From the NCBI GenBank assembly GCA_041648175.1, contig JBAZPO010000003.1:124001-188000 (forward strand): a stretch of DNA of 64,000 nt. The letters are read 5' to 3'. Positions 7,669-17,008 of this stretch are shown here, one piece after another. Below the pieces are notes generated by a model. The model worked only from the letters and a program-made list of their open reading frames with translations, made no database searches and was not told the DNA's origin. The position numbers were made by a program, and so were the translations under genes. Origin of the DNA: Desulfobaccales bacterium. Lineage in GTDB: Bacteria > Desulfobacterota > Desulfobaccia > Desulfobaccales > 0-14-0-80-60-11. How positions within the stretch are numbered: position 1 is the stretch's first letter; every line of letters starts with the position of its first letter.

Positions 7669-10050
7669 ATGCTCAAAACCTCGCGTACCCTCGTCGCCAT
7701 ACTGGTGTTACTTGTGGGCTGCCTCACCGCCATCGCCTCACGGCCTCTGGGAGAAACCGGAACATCTGCCCAATCAGACCCGGATAAGACGCTGTCGCCC
7801 TACTTTATGGTCGTCAGCGACGATCCGGAAAAAGACGTCATGCCTTTAAAAAGCACCCAAGCCGACGTGAGGATCGCCGGAACGGTGGCGGAAGTCAAGA
7901 TCACCCAGGTTTACCGCAATACCGGCAAGAAAACCCTGGAGGCCCTCTATGTTTTCCCGGGGTCGACCCGGGCCGCGGTGCATGCCATGCGTATGACCAT
8001 CGGGGAGCGGGTGATTCAAGCCGAGATCATGGAGCGGCAAAAGGCCCGGGAAACTTACCAAACGGCTAAAAAAGAGGGGAAGACCGCCTCGCTGTTGGAA
8101 CAGCAGCGGCCCAACGTCTTTCAGATGAATGTGGCCAATATCTTGCCGAATGATGAGATCAAGGTGGAACTCACCTACATGGAACTCCTGCAGCCGGAGG
8201 ACAAGGTCTATGAGTTTGTCTACCCCACGGTGGTGGGGCCCCGGTATACCACCAAAACGGCGGCGGGAGCCCCGGATTCCGACAAGTGGGTCAAGAATCC
8301 TTATCTCCACGCAGGGCAGCCGCCGCCTTATACCTTTGGCCTCAACGTAGAACTGTTGAGCCCGGTGCCCATCGACAAACTGGCCAGCCCCAGCCATGAT
8401 GTGGAGATCAGCTACTCCGGCAAAACTGCGGCTAAGATTAAAATCAAGGATGAGAAGACCGCGGGCAATAAGGATTTTGTGCTGCGCTACGGCCTGGCCG
8501 GCGGAAAAATCGACACCGGCCTGCTCCTTTACCCCGGCCAGGATGAAAACTTTTTCCTGTTGATGATGGAGCCGCCGGCCAAGGTGGCGTCTCAGGCAGT
8601 GCTGCCCCGGGAATATATTTTCATCGTCGACGTCTCCGGGTCCATGTACGGCTTCCCCCTGGAGACCACCAAGGCCCTGATGCAAGACATCATTAAGGGA
8701 CTTACGCCCAAAGATTCCATGAACGTTCTCCTGTTTGCCGGCGGTTCGGCGACCTTATCGCCTTCCGGTTCACTGCCGGCCACGGAGGCTAACAAACAAA
8801 AGGCCCTGGATTTCATCAAGGCTCAATCTGGCGGGGGAGGCACCAACATCGTCCCGGCCATGCAGCAGGCCCTGGCTCTGCCCCGCACCCCGGGAGTTTC
8901 CCGGATAGTGACGGTGGCCACCGACGGCTATGTGGACGTTGAACCCCAAGTCTTTCAACTGATTCGCGATAATTTGGGCGCCGCCAACCTGTTTGCCTTC
9001 GGCATCGGCACCTCGGTCAACCGTCACCTCATTGAAGGCATGGCCCGGGCCGGTATGGGGGAATCTTTCGTGGTCCTCAATGGCGGCGAGGCCGCCAAAC
9101 AGGCCGCCAGGTTCCGTAACTATATTGCCAACCCGGTGCTGACGGACATCAGGATCGCCTTCGAAGGCTTCGATGCCTTCGACGTGGAACCGAAAGCAGT
9201 GCCGGACCTGTTCGCCTTAAGGCCCATCACCATCTTGGGCAAATACCGGGGCAGCCCCACGGGAGCCATTGTGGTTAAGGGCAAGACGGCCCAGGGCGCC
9301 TTTGAGCGCAAGATCAACCTGGCGGAAGCCAAGGCGTCCCCGGAAAACGCCGCCCTGCGGTTCCTCTGGGCCCGGCAGCGTATCATGAATCTGGTGGATT
9401 TCGCCTCCCTGGAACGGGATAATCAAGAGGTGGTGAAGGAAGTTACGGCTTTGGGCCTGAAATATAGCCTGATGACCCCCTATACTTCGTTTGTGGCGGT
9501 GGATAAGCTCAAGCGGGCCGACGGCCAGGTGGTCACGGTGAAGCAACCCTTGCCCCTGCCGGAAGGAGTCTCGGACTCAGCCGTTGGGCAGGCCATGCCG
9601 GCCATGGCGCCCGGCGCCCCCTGGGGAACCAAAGGCATGATGGCAAGCCGGTTGCCCGAAGAAGCCTTTGTAAGAAAATCGAAGGCTACCAAGCCCAGTC
9701 ATGACGTGGCCGCCTCCGAAACAAGCGTGACCGTCACCCTCCAAGATATCCAGACCAAGGGAGATTTGCCCCCGGCGGCGGTGAAAAAGGTCCTGGAAAA
9801 TGAGGTGGCCAAGCTGGAACGGTGCTGTCAGGATACGGTCAAGAGCGGCTTGATGCTCCCGGCGACCATCACCCTGGTGTTTACGGTGGGGACCGACGGC
9901 AAGGTAAGCGCTGACCCGATCGGTAAGCCGCCTCTGGCGAGCCAAGGGCTGGAAAGCTGCCTGGCTGCGGCTTTCCGGAGCCTGCAATTCCCTGGGTCCC
10001 AGAAGGATGCAACCCAGGTCACCGTGACCCTTGCCCTCAAGGTCAAATAG
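7669..10050 (+). CDS. VIT and VWA domain protein with AgmX/TonB-like C-terminus
   Basis: Exported protein with an N-terminal signal peptide or anchor (about 1-28). A VIT (inter-alpha-trypsin inhibitor) domain covers about residues 45-185. A von Willebrand A domain follows at about 315-480, with the metal-site motif as DVSGSM. The last 100 residues match the AgmX/PglI type of C-terminal domain: two well-spaced cysteines (ERCCQDTV and LESCLAAA) and a VFTVGTDGKV strand like that in TonB-type energy transducers. VIT-VWA proteins of Gram-negative bacteria are surface or periplasmic adhesion/complex proteins of largely unknown role; AgmX domains occur in gliding and export systems. The triple combination is unusual. 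It is monocistronic with its own terminator. Confidence 0.85.
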   Translation: MLKTSRTLVAILVLLVGCLTAIASRPLGETGTSAQSDPDKTLSPYFMVVSDDPEKDVMPLKSTQADVRIAGTVAEVKITQVYRNTGKKTLEALYVFPGSTRAAVHAMRMTIGERVIQAEIMERQKARETYQTAKKEGKTASLLEQQRPNVFQMNVANILPNDEIKVELTYMELLQPEDKVYEFVYPTVVGPRYTTKTAAGAPDSDKWVKNPYLHAGQPPPYTFGLNVELLSPVPIDKLASPSHDVEISYSGKTAAKIKIKDEKTAGNKDFVLRYGLAGGKIDTGLLLYPGQDENFFLLMMEPPAKVASQAVLPREYIFIVDVSGSMYGFPLETTKALMQDIIKGLTPKDSMNVLLFAGGSATLSPSGSLPATEANKQKALDFIKAQSGGGGTNIVPAMQQALALPRTPGVSRIVTVATDGYVDVEPQVFQLIRDNLGAANLFAFGIGTSVNRHLIEGMARAGMGESFVVLNGGEAAKQAARFRNYIANPVLTDIRIAFEGFDAFDVEPKAVPDLFALRPITILGKYRGSPTGAIVVKGKTAQGAFERKINLAEAKASPENAALRFLWARQRIMNLVDFASLERDNQEVVKEVTALGLKYSLMTPYTSFVAVDKLKRADGQVVTVKQPLPLPEGVSDSAVGQAMPAMAPGAPWGTKGMMASRLPEEAFVRKSKATKPSHDVAASETSVTVTLQDIQTKGDLPPAAVKKVLENEVAKLERCCQDTVKSGLMLPATITLVFTVGTDGKVSADPIGKPPLASQGLESCLAAAFRSLQFPGSQKDATQVTVTLALKVK

Positions 10051-10076
10051 GGGCTCAGGTTCCCGAGTTTTAAACC

Positions 10077-10116
10077 AGGACCGGAGGGCAGGCGAATCCT
10101 CCGGTCCTTTTCATTT
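10077..10116 (+). terminator. Rho-independent terminator after the VIT-VWA gene
   Basis: AGGACCGGAGG (10077-10087) pairs perfectly with CCTCCGGTCCT (10098-10108) around a 10-base loop, followed by TTTTCATTTT. It lies 26 bases after the stop codon. Confidence 0.85.
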
Positions 10117-10157
10117 TGCTCGGAGTAATCAACCTGGGGCAGTAACCCCGCGGGGGC

Positions 10158-10571
10158 TCATGATTTTTCTTTGAGAAGCGGCACCAACCGACCCCGCAAG
10201 GCGTCCCGCACCTGCCGGAAGACCACCATGATCTCTGCTTCGGTGCCGGTGGCTTCCGCCGGGTCCGGGAAACCTACATGCATGATCTCAGTGTCACCGG
10301 GGAAAATTGGGCATTGTTGCTGGGCCTGGTCGCACAGCGTGATGACCAGGTCAAACTGCTCCCCTGCCAGTTCAGCCACCGACTTGGAACGGTGTTGGCT
10401 GATATCGATGCCCAGTTCCGCCATGACCTGGATGGCCCGGGGGTTGACCCGGCCGGGCTGCACCCCTGCGGACCAGGCCTGCACGCGACCGGCCAGATCA
10501 TGGTTAACCAGACCCTCCGCCATCTGACTGCGGCAGGCGTTTTCCGTACAGAGAAATAAGACTTTGAGCAT
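10158..10571 (-). CDS. arsC: Arsenate reductase, thioredoxin-coupled (low-MW phosphatase fold)
   Basis: Reduces arsenate to arsenite in the cytoplasm. The phosphatase loop is CTENACR (Cys8 with CX5R to Arg14), and the two redox cysteines of the thioredoxin-linked enzyme are present as Cys80 and Cys87 in LCDQAQQQCP, which separates it from plain tyrosine phosphatases. Length 137 is normal. Only a decayed thioredoxin gene accompanies it: there is no ArsR, ArsB or Acr3 gene within the window, so arsenite export must be encoded elsewhere or be absent. The pseudogene lies directly upstream on the same strand and was probably co-transcribed with it. Confidence 0.9.
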   Translation of the reverse strand: MLKVLFLCTENACRSQMAEGLVNHDLAGRVQAWSAGVQPGRVNPRAIQVMAELGIDISQHRSKSVAELAGEQFDLVITLCDQAQQQCPIFPGDTEIMHVGFPDPAEATGTEAEIMVVFRQVRDALRGRLVPLLKEKS

Positions 10572-10592
10572 GAGCTGCGCCCCTTAACTTCG

Positions 10593-10805
10593 TTAGCCGA
10601 TAATTTTTTTTATCTGGTCCACGCTAGGCACCTGACCCACCACTTTCACTTCCCCATCCATCACCAGGGCCGGGGTGGTGAAGATCCCGAAGGCCATAAT
10701 TTTGCTGAGCTCGGAGACCTTCTCCACTTCAAAATCCCCGGCCTAGGCCTGGGCCGCAGCTTCCGTACGCTTGGCCAACTCCACGCATTTGGGGCAACCG
10801 GGCAC
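10593..10805 (-). pseudogene. Small CxxC thioredoxin-fold gene, interrupted (TM0996-like)
   Basis: Reading the minus strand from GTG at 10803-10805 gives VPGCPKCVELAKRTEAAAQA, then an in-frame TAG at 10743-10745, then 49 more residues including KIMAFGIFTTPALVMDGEVK and KKIIG before TAA at 10593-10595. This matches the family of 75-80 residue redox-active disulfide proteins (usual form: GxGCPKC near the start, STPALV in the middle). The usual first residues are missing, and a TAA lies just before the GTG, so both ends of the N-terminal part are damaged. It sits 21 bases upstream of arsC, where a thioredoxin partner would make sense. A sequencing error could explain one defect, less easily two. 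Confidence 0.75.
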
Positions 10806-11077
10806 TTACTTGTAAACTAATGTATCCTCACTAGGATTTGATTTTATCCTGATTGTGAAAAAGTTTTTTCTTATTCAACCGCAGTCCGCCAGTGATTTGA
10901 AGAGCCGGGCTTCAGCAACCGTTTATACGAGTATTGTCAAAATATTTCTGCATCCCGCCGACCCGAAAAAAATGCGAAACAATAATTTTTCTAACCTGCA
11001 AGCCACATTATCACTTTAAAGTGCCGACAGTTGATCTTATGTTTATTTATTAGCTTGAGTCCGGAAAGGATGCGACG

Positions 11078-13594
11078 ATGAGCGAAAAGGAAAAGAACGT
11101 GGAGCCCCTCCGGGCCTCAACGGAACCCGACGAGGCGCTGGCAAGACTTTTAGGGCAATACGGTTGCGGCCTGATTCAGTTTACGGGGAAGGACGGGCTC
11201 TATGAGCGGCATCTCCTCTTCGACAACGTTATAGATGTGGCGACTGCCGGCCACCGGGAGCGTTTTGAAGCCGCGGCCCGGGCGGTGCGCGATGTCCTCT
11301 CCCAGCGCTGGGTGCTCACCAGGGACACCTACGAGAGGGTCAACCCCAAACGGATTTACTATCTGTCCATGGAGTTCCTCATCGGGCGCTCCCTGGCCAA
11401 CAACGTCACGAACCTCCTGCTCGATCCCTGGGTGAAAAAAATCGCCCAGCGGCGGAACATCGATTGGTATGAATTACTGGAAGAAGAGCCTGATGCCGGT
11501 CTGGGGAATGGGGGGCTCGGACGCCTGGCGGCCTGCTTCCTGGACTCTATGGCCACCATGCAGCTCCCGGCTATGGGGTATGGCCTGCGCTACGAATACG
11601 GCATCTTCAAACAGTCCATCAAAGATGGCTGGCAACAGGAAAAGCCTGACAACTGGCTCCGCAATCCGGACCCCTGGGAGATCGCCCGTCCGCATGAGCA
11701 GGTGGAGGTGAAGCTCAACAGCTCCTTCGAGGTCTGCTCCGGGACCTTGTGCGCCATCCCCGGCCAGACCTCCAGTCTGTACGGTATCCCGTACGATCGC
11801 CCCATAGTGGGCTACGGCGGCAAGACCATTAATACGCTGCGCCTCTGGGCCGCCGCGGCGCCCGATTTCTTCAATTTTGAGCAATTCAGCCACGGCGAAT
11901 TCGTCAGTGCCCTGGCCGAAAGCCTGGAAGCCGAATCTCTCACCCGGGTGCTCTATCCCGACGACTCCACCAGCATGGGGCAGGGATTGCGCTTTGTGCA
12001 GGAGTATTTTTTGGTGGCCTGCTCCCTGGCCGATCTCATCCGCCGTTTCCAGCGCACCAACTCCGATTGGAGCACGCTCCCCGAAAAAGTGGCTATACAG
12101 CTTAACGACACCCACCCCTCTCTGGCCGTCCCCGAGTTGATGCGGATTCTCTTGGACGATGCCCACCTGAAGTGGGAAGAAGCCTGGGACCTCACCCAAC
12201 GGACCCTGGCCTACACCAACCATACGCTCTTGCCCGAAGCCCTGGAGAAATGGCCGCTGGCCTGGTTTGAAACCTTGCAGCCGCGGCTTTTGGAAATCAT
12301 CTATGAGATCAACCGGCGTCTGCTTGATGACGTGCGGACCCGCTTCCCCGATGATGAGGGGCGGGCGGAGCGCGTGAGCCTCGTCGAGGAGGGCGCGGTG
12401 CAGAAGATTCGCATGGCCAACCTGGCCATCGTCGGCACCCATAGCACCAACGGCGTGGCCGCCATCCATTCCGAGCTGCTGCGCACCAAGACCGTTAAGG
12501 ATTTGGCCGAGGTGTTTCCCGAGCGTTTCAGCAACAAAACCAACGGGGTCACCCCGCGCCGCTGGTTGCTGCTGGCCAACCCGGCGCTGGCTCGCACTAT
12601 CACCGAGGCCATCGGCGACGGTTGGATCACCGACCTTGCACAATTAAGCAAGCTCAAACCGCTCGCCGAAGATGCGGGCTTCCGCGACGCCTTCCACCAG
12701 GCCAAGCGCGAGGCCAAGTTGCAGTTCGCAGCTTGGCTCAAATCATCCACGGGCCAGACGGTAGACCCGGACACCATCTTCGATTGCCAGGTCAAGCGCA
12801 TCCACGAATACAAGCGGCAACTGCTCAACGCCCTGCACATCCTGGTGCTCTATAACCGCCTGCGGGAGAACCCGAACCTTAAGATGCCGCCCCGGACCTT
12901 CTTCTTCGCCGGCAAGGCCGCGCCGGCCTACCAACTGGCCAAAGTTATCATCAAGTTCATCAACAACCTGGCCGACACCATCGACAGCGACCCGGTCATG
13001 GCCGGCCGCCTCAAGGTCCTCTTCGTGCCTGAGTACGACGTTTCCCTGGCCGAGCGCCTGATCCCCGCCAGCGACGTCTCCGAACAAATCTCCACCGCCG
13101 GTTTTGAAGCCAGCGGCACGAGCAACATGAAGTTCATGATGAACGGGGCCATTACCATCGGCACCCGGGACGGCGCCACCATCGAGATGGCCGCCGAGGC
13201 GGGCGAGGAAAACTTCTTCCTGTTTGGCCTGACCGCCCAGCAGGTGGCCGACAGCCGCGGCTGGTATAATCCCCACTGGCACTATGACCACGAGCCTGAG
13301 ACCCGGGGAGCGCTGGATCTGATCATCTTCAACCACTTCAGCCCCCATGAACGAGGCGTTTTTGCACCCCTTATCGATACGCTCTTGACGCACGGGGACT
13401 ACTACATGCATCTGGCGGACCTGAAGTCCTATGGCGAAGCGCACCAGCGCCTGGGCGAGTTGTATACAAATCCGGACGCCTGGGCCCGCATGGCTATCTT
13501 GAACGTGGCCAGCTCCGGAAAATTTTCCAGCGATCGCACCATCGCCGAGTACGCCGCCGACATCTGGAACGTCAAGCCGTGCCCGGTAGATTAG
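11078..13594 (+). CDS. glgP: Glycogen/starch phosphorylase
   Basis: Releases glucose-1-phosphate from alpha-1,4-glucans with phosphate. Full-length at 838 residues. The pyridoxal-phosphate lysine is Lys685 in SGTSNMKFMMNG, and other family blocks are clear (YYLSMEFLIGR, NGGLGRLAACFLDSMA, QLNDTHPS, RIHEYKRQ). A GGAAAGGA Shine-Dalgarno sequence precedes the ATG. It is the first gene of a co-directional run glgP-pgm-pgi-gnd-galM, and its product feeds directly into the next enzyme. The AT-rich 270 bases upstream are the likely promoter region. Confidence 0.97.
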   Translation: MSEKEKNVEPLRASTEPDEALARLLGQYGCGLIQFTGKDGLYERHLLFDNVIDVATAGHRERFEAAARAVRDVLSQRWVLTRDTYERVNPKRIYYLSMEFLIGRSLANNVTNLLLDPWVKKIAQRRNIDWYELLEEEPDAGLGNGGLGRLAACFLDSMATMQLPAMGYGLRYEYGIFKQSIKDGWQQEKPDNWLRNPDPWEIARPHEQVEVKLNSSFEVCSGTLCAIPGQTSSLYGIPYDRPIVGYGGKTINTLRLWAAAAPDFFNFEQFSHGEFVSALAESLEAESLTRVLYPDDSTSMGQGLRFVQEYFLVACSLADLIRRFQRTNSDWSTLPEKVAIQLNDTHPSLAVPELMRILLDDAHLKWEEAWDLTQRTLAYTNHTLLPEALEKWPLAWFETLQPRLLEIIYEINRRLLDDVRTRFPDDEGRAERVSLVEEGAVQKIRMANLAIVGTHSTNGVAAIHSELLRTKTVKDLAEVFPERFSNKTNGVTPRRWLLLANPALARTITEAIGDGWITDLAQLSKLKPLAEDAGFRDAFHQAKREAKLQFAAWLKSSTGQTVDPDTIFDCQVKRIHEYKRQLLNALHILVLYNRLRENPNLKMPPRTFFFAGKAAPAYQLAKVIIKFINNLADTIDSDPVMAGRLKVLFVPEYDVSLAERLIPASDVSEQISTAGFEASGTSNMKFMMNGAITIGTRDGATIEMAAEAGEENFFLFGLTAQQVADSRGWYNPHWHYDHEPETRGALDLIIFNHFSPHERGVFAPLIDTLLTHGDYYMHLADLKSYGEAHQRLGELYTNPDAWARMAILNVASSGKFSSDRTIAEYAADIWNVKPCPVD

Positions 13595-13631
13595 GGAGTA
13601 TTTTCGCGCCCATATTTACGGAGGACCGATT

Positions 13632-15278
13632 ATGGAAGTCAGCCCGCTCGCCGGCAAGCCTGCCGAACCTGCGATCTTGATCAACACTCCCAGGCTGGTG
13701 ACGGCCTACTATACGGAGCAGCCAGACCCGACGGTGCCGGCACAACGCGTTGCCTTCGGAACCTCCGGACATCGCGGCTCATCTTTGGACAACGCCTTCA
13801 ACGAGGCGCATATTCTGGCGATCACCCAGGCCATCTGTCTCTACCGCAAGCAGCAGAATATCGATGGGCCGCTGTTCATGGGCATCGATACCCACGCCCT
13901 TTCCGAGCCGGCCTTTGCCAGCGCGCTTGAAGTCCTGGCGGCCAACGGCGTCACTGTCATGGTCGACGCAGACGGGGGCTACACACCGACGCCCGTGGTG
14001 TCCCATGCCATTCTCACCTACAACCGCGGGCGAAAGTTTAGCCTGGCCGACGGCATCGTCATCACGCCTTCGCACAACCCGCCGCGCTACGGCGGCTTCA
14101 AATACAATCCGCCTAACGGCGGGCCTGCGGAAACCCAGGTGACCCAATGGATCGAACAGCAGGCCAACACCTTCCTCGCCGATGGCCTGAAAGGGGTGGC
14201 GAGAGTCCCGTTTGAGCGCGCCCGCAAAGCCGCTACTACGCATCCGCATCGCTTCCTTGACGCCTATGTGAATGATCTGCCCGCAGTGGTGGATATGCAG
14301 ATAATTCAAGACAGCAAGGTGCATCTGGGGGCCGATCCGTTGGGCGGCGCCAGCGTGGCCTATTATGATGCCATTGCCGAACGTTACCACCTTAATATGG
14401 AGGTCGTGAATCATAGCGTCGACCCTACGTTCCGGTTCATGACCGTTGACTGGGACGGTCAAATCCGTATGGACCCATCCTCGGTTTACGCCATGGCGAG
14501 CCTGATCGGCCTCAAGGACCGGTTTGCGGTGGCCTTTGCCAGCGACACCGATGCCGATCGCCACGGGATCGTCAGCCACAGCCAGGGCTTGCTGCCCCCC
14601 AACCATTACCTTGCCGTGGCCATAGCCTACTTGTTCGCCAACCGGCCCCAGTGGCCGAAAACAGTGGCCGTGGGCAAGACCCTGGTGAGCAGCAGCATGA
14701 TTGATCGGGTAGCCGCCCGTTTAAACCGGCGGTTGGTTGAAGTGCCGGTAGGCTTCAAGTGGTTCGTGGAAGGACTTATCGACGGGTCGCTGGGCTTCGG
14801 CGGCGAGGAGAGCGCGGGTGCGACCTTTTTGCGTCGGGACGGCTCTGTCTGGACGACGGATAAAGATGGGCTGATCCCAAACCTCTTGGCCGCGGAGATT
14901 ACCGCCCGCACAGGCCTTGACCCGGGCGAGCATTACCAGAAGCTGACCGCGGAGTTCGGCACGCCATACTACACGCGGATTGACGCGCCCGCCACCCCGG
15001 CGCAAAAGGCGAAGCTGGCGAAGTTGTCCCCCGAAGCCGTCAAGGATTCAGAGCTGGCCGGCGAGCTCATCACGGCCAAGCTGACCAACGCGCCGGGCAA
15101 CAACGCCCCCATCGGCGGCCTCAAGGTCATGGCCGCGCATGGCTGGTTCGCAGCCCGGCCGTCGGGCACGGAGAACATCTACAAAATCTACGCCGAAAGC
15201 TTCAAGGACCAGGCCCATCTGGACGCCATGGTGGCTGAGGCTCAGAGGATCGTCAACAACGCCCTGGCAGATTCTTAG
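13632..15278 (+). CDS. pgm: Phosphoglucomutase, alpha-D-glucose phosphate-specific
   Basis: Interconverts glucose-1-phosphate and glucose-6-phosphate. The phosphoserine loop is TPSHNPP with Ser147, followed by GGFKYNPPNGGPA, the arrangement of the E. coli Pgm type rather than phosphomannomutase. The metal-binding loop SDTDADRHG, the sugar-binding GGEESAGATF and the C-terminal RPSGTENIYKIYAES are all present. 548 residues is the standard length. GGAGG lies 7 bases before the ATG. It begins 37 bases after glgP and takes that enzyme's product. Confidence 0.97.
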   Translation: MEVSPLAGKPAEPAILINTPRLVTAYYTEQPDPTVPAQRVAFGTSGHRGSSLDNAFNEAHILAITQAICLYRKQQNIDGPLFMGIDTHALSEPAFASALEVLAANGVTVMVDADGGYTPTPVVSHAILTYNRGRKFSLADGIVITPSHNPPRYGGFKYNPPNGGPAETQVTQWIEQQANTFLADGLKGVARVPFERARKAATTHPHRFLDAYVNDLPAVVDMQIIQDSKVHLGADPLGGASVAYYDAIAERYHLNMEVVNHSVDPTFRFMTVDWDGQIRMDPSSVYAMASLIGLKDRFAVAFASDTDADRHGIVSHSQGLLPPNHYLAVAIAYLFANRPQWPKTVAVGKTLVSSSMIDRVAARLNRRLVEVPVGFKWFVEGLIDGSLGFGGEESAGATFLRRDGSVWTTDKDGLIPNLLAAEITARTGLDPGEHYQKLTAEFGTPYYTRIDAPATPAQKAKLAKLSPEAVKDSELAGELITAKLTNAPGNNAPIGGLKVMAAHGWFAARPSGTENIYKIYAESFKDQAHLDAMVAEAQRIVNNALADS

Positions 15279-15344
15279 AAGGCTACTTTAAATCGCCGGG
15301 AGCACAGGCATTCCAGCCCGTGAGGAAACGAAAGGAGCACGAAC

Positions 15345-16988
15345 ATGAACGCGGCAAGCGCCCCACTCTTGGACCGCCCGGCCTGGAAGGCCCTTCAAGC
15401 CCATTATCAGCAGGTCCGGGAGGTGCATCTCAAGCAGCTTTTTGCTGACGATCTCCAGCGCGGCGAGCGTCTGACCGTCGAGGCCGCGGGCCTCTACCTG
15501 GATTACTCCAAGAATCGGGTCACCGGCGAAACCCTCAAGCTGCTCCTGCAACTGGCTGAAGAGTCCGGCCTGCGAGCGCGCCTCGACGCCATGTTTCACG
15601 GCGACAAGATCAATATTACGGAAAAACGCGCCGTCCTGCACGTGGCCCTACGCGCCCCGAAAGGCGCGTCCATCATCGTCGACGGCGAAAACGTGGTGCC
15701 CCAGGTCCATGCCGTGCTGGACAAAATGGCCGGCTTTGCCAACCGCGTCCGGAGCGGCGAGTGGCTCGGCTACACCGGTAAGCGGATTAAAAACGTCATC
15801 AACATCGGCATCGGGGGCTCCGACCTCGGGCCGGTGATGACCTACGAGGCGCTCAAGCATTACAGCGAGCGCGCCATGACCTTCCGGTTCGTTTCAAATG
15901 TCGATGGCACTGACTTTGCGGAAGCGGTCCAGGATCTTGACCCGTCGGAAACTCTCTTTATTATCTCGTCCAAAACCTTTACCACCCTGGAGACCATGAC
16001 CAACGCCCACACAGCCCGCGACTGGTCCCTGGCTGGTCTTGGGGGCGACGAAAAATCAGTGGCCAAGCACTTTGTCGCGGTCTCGACGAACACGGAGAAA
16101 GTGCAGGAGTTCGGCATCGATACCGCCAACATGTTCGAGTTCTGGGATTGGGTCGGCGGGCGCTATTCCATGGACTCCGCTATCGGCCTGTCCACCATGC
16201 TGGCCATCGGCCCGGATAACTTCAACAGTATGTTGGACGGCTTCCATCAGATGGATGAGCATTTCCGCACCACCCCGTTCGAACGCAATCTGCCCGTGCT
16301 CATGGGCCTTTTGTCCATCTGGTACAATAATTTTTTCGGCGCCCAGACCGTGGCGGTCCTGCCGTATGAGCAGTACCTGAAGCGCTTTCCGGCCTATCTG
16401 CAGCAGCTCACCATGGAGAGCAACGGCAAACACGTCATCCTTCAGGGAACTGAGGTCACCTACCAGACTGGCCCCATCTACTGGGGTGAACCGGGGACCA
16501 ACGGCCAACACTCCTTCTACCAGTTGATCCATCAAGGCACCAGGCTCATTCCCTGTGATTTCATCGCCTTCGGCCGGCCGCTCAACGCCCTGGGCCGGCA
16601 CCACGACATACTCCTGGCCAACGTCTTCGCCCAGACCGAGGCGTTGGCTTTCGGCAAGACGCCTGAGCAGGTCAAAGCTGAGGGAACGCCGGATTGGCTC
16701 GTGCCCCACCGGGTCTTTCAGGGCAACCGCCCTTCCAACACTATCCTCGCAGCGCAGTTAACCCCTTCAAACCTGGGCAAACTCGTCGCGCTCTATGAGC
16801 ACTGCGTCTTTACCCAGGGCGCCATCTGGAACATTAACTCGTTCGACCAATGGGGCGTTGAGCTGGGCAAGGCGTTGGCCCAGCGCATTATTCCCGAACT
16901 GGAGAGCCCGGCGGAACCCCAACTTGGCCATGATAGTTCCACGAACACCCTGATCCGCCGCTACCGGAAGCTTAAGGCGGCAATTTGA
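15345..16988 (+). CDS. pgi: Glucose-6-phosphate isomerase
   Basis: Converts glucose-6-phosphate to fructose-6-phosphate. The family signatures are visible: INIGIGGSDLGPVM for phosphate binding, SKTFTTLETMTNA, and the active-site glutamate in QLTMESNGKHV; the second signature near the C-terminus reads GAIWNINSFDQWGVELGK. 547 residues is the usual length of the proteobacterial enzyme. AAAGGAG precedes the ATG by 7 bases. It sits 66 bases after pgm, and its last bases abut the ribosome-binding site of gnd. Confidence 0.97.
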   Translation: MNAASAPLLDRPAWKALQAHYQQVREVHLKQLFADDLQRGERLTVEAAGLYLDYSKNRVTGETLKLLLQLAEESGLRARLDAMFHGDKINITEKRAVLHVALRAPKGASIIVDGENVVPQVHAVLDKMAGFANRVRSGEWLGYTGKRIKNVINIGIGGSDLGPVMTYEALKHYSERAMTFRFVSNVDGTDFAEAVQDLDPSETLFIISSKTFTTLETMTNAHTARDWSLAGLGGDEKSVAKHFVAVSTNTEKVQEFGIDTANMFEFWDWVGGRYSMDSAIGLSTMLAIGPDNFNSMLDGFHQMDEHFRTTPFERNLPVLMGLLSIWYNNFFGAQTVAVLPYEQYLKRFPAYLQQLTMESNGKHVILQGTEVTYQTGPIYWGEPGTNGQHSFYQLIHQGTRLIPCDFIAFGRPLNALGRHHDILLANVFAQTEALAFGKTPEQVKAEGTPDWLVPHRVFQGNRPSNTILAAQLTPSNLGKLVALYEHCVFTQGAIWNINSFDQWGVELGKALAQRIIPELESPAEPQLGHDSSTNTLIRRYRKLKAAI

Positions 16989-17008
16989 CGACTCAAAAGG
17001 AGACGCCT

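Noticed and set aside
10743..10745. In-frame TAG as a pyrrolysine codon
   Set aside because: The start region is also damaged, and pyrrolysine is not known in this small thioredoxin family, so a pseudogene is simpler.
11474..12643. Long antisense open frames over glgP (also over clpB at 20429-21586 and over the kinase at 45267-46340)
   Set aside because: They lie opposite clear conserved genes and are the usual by-product of GC-rich codon use.
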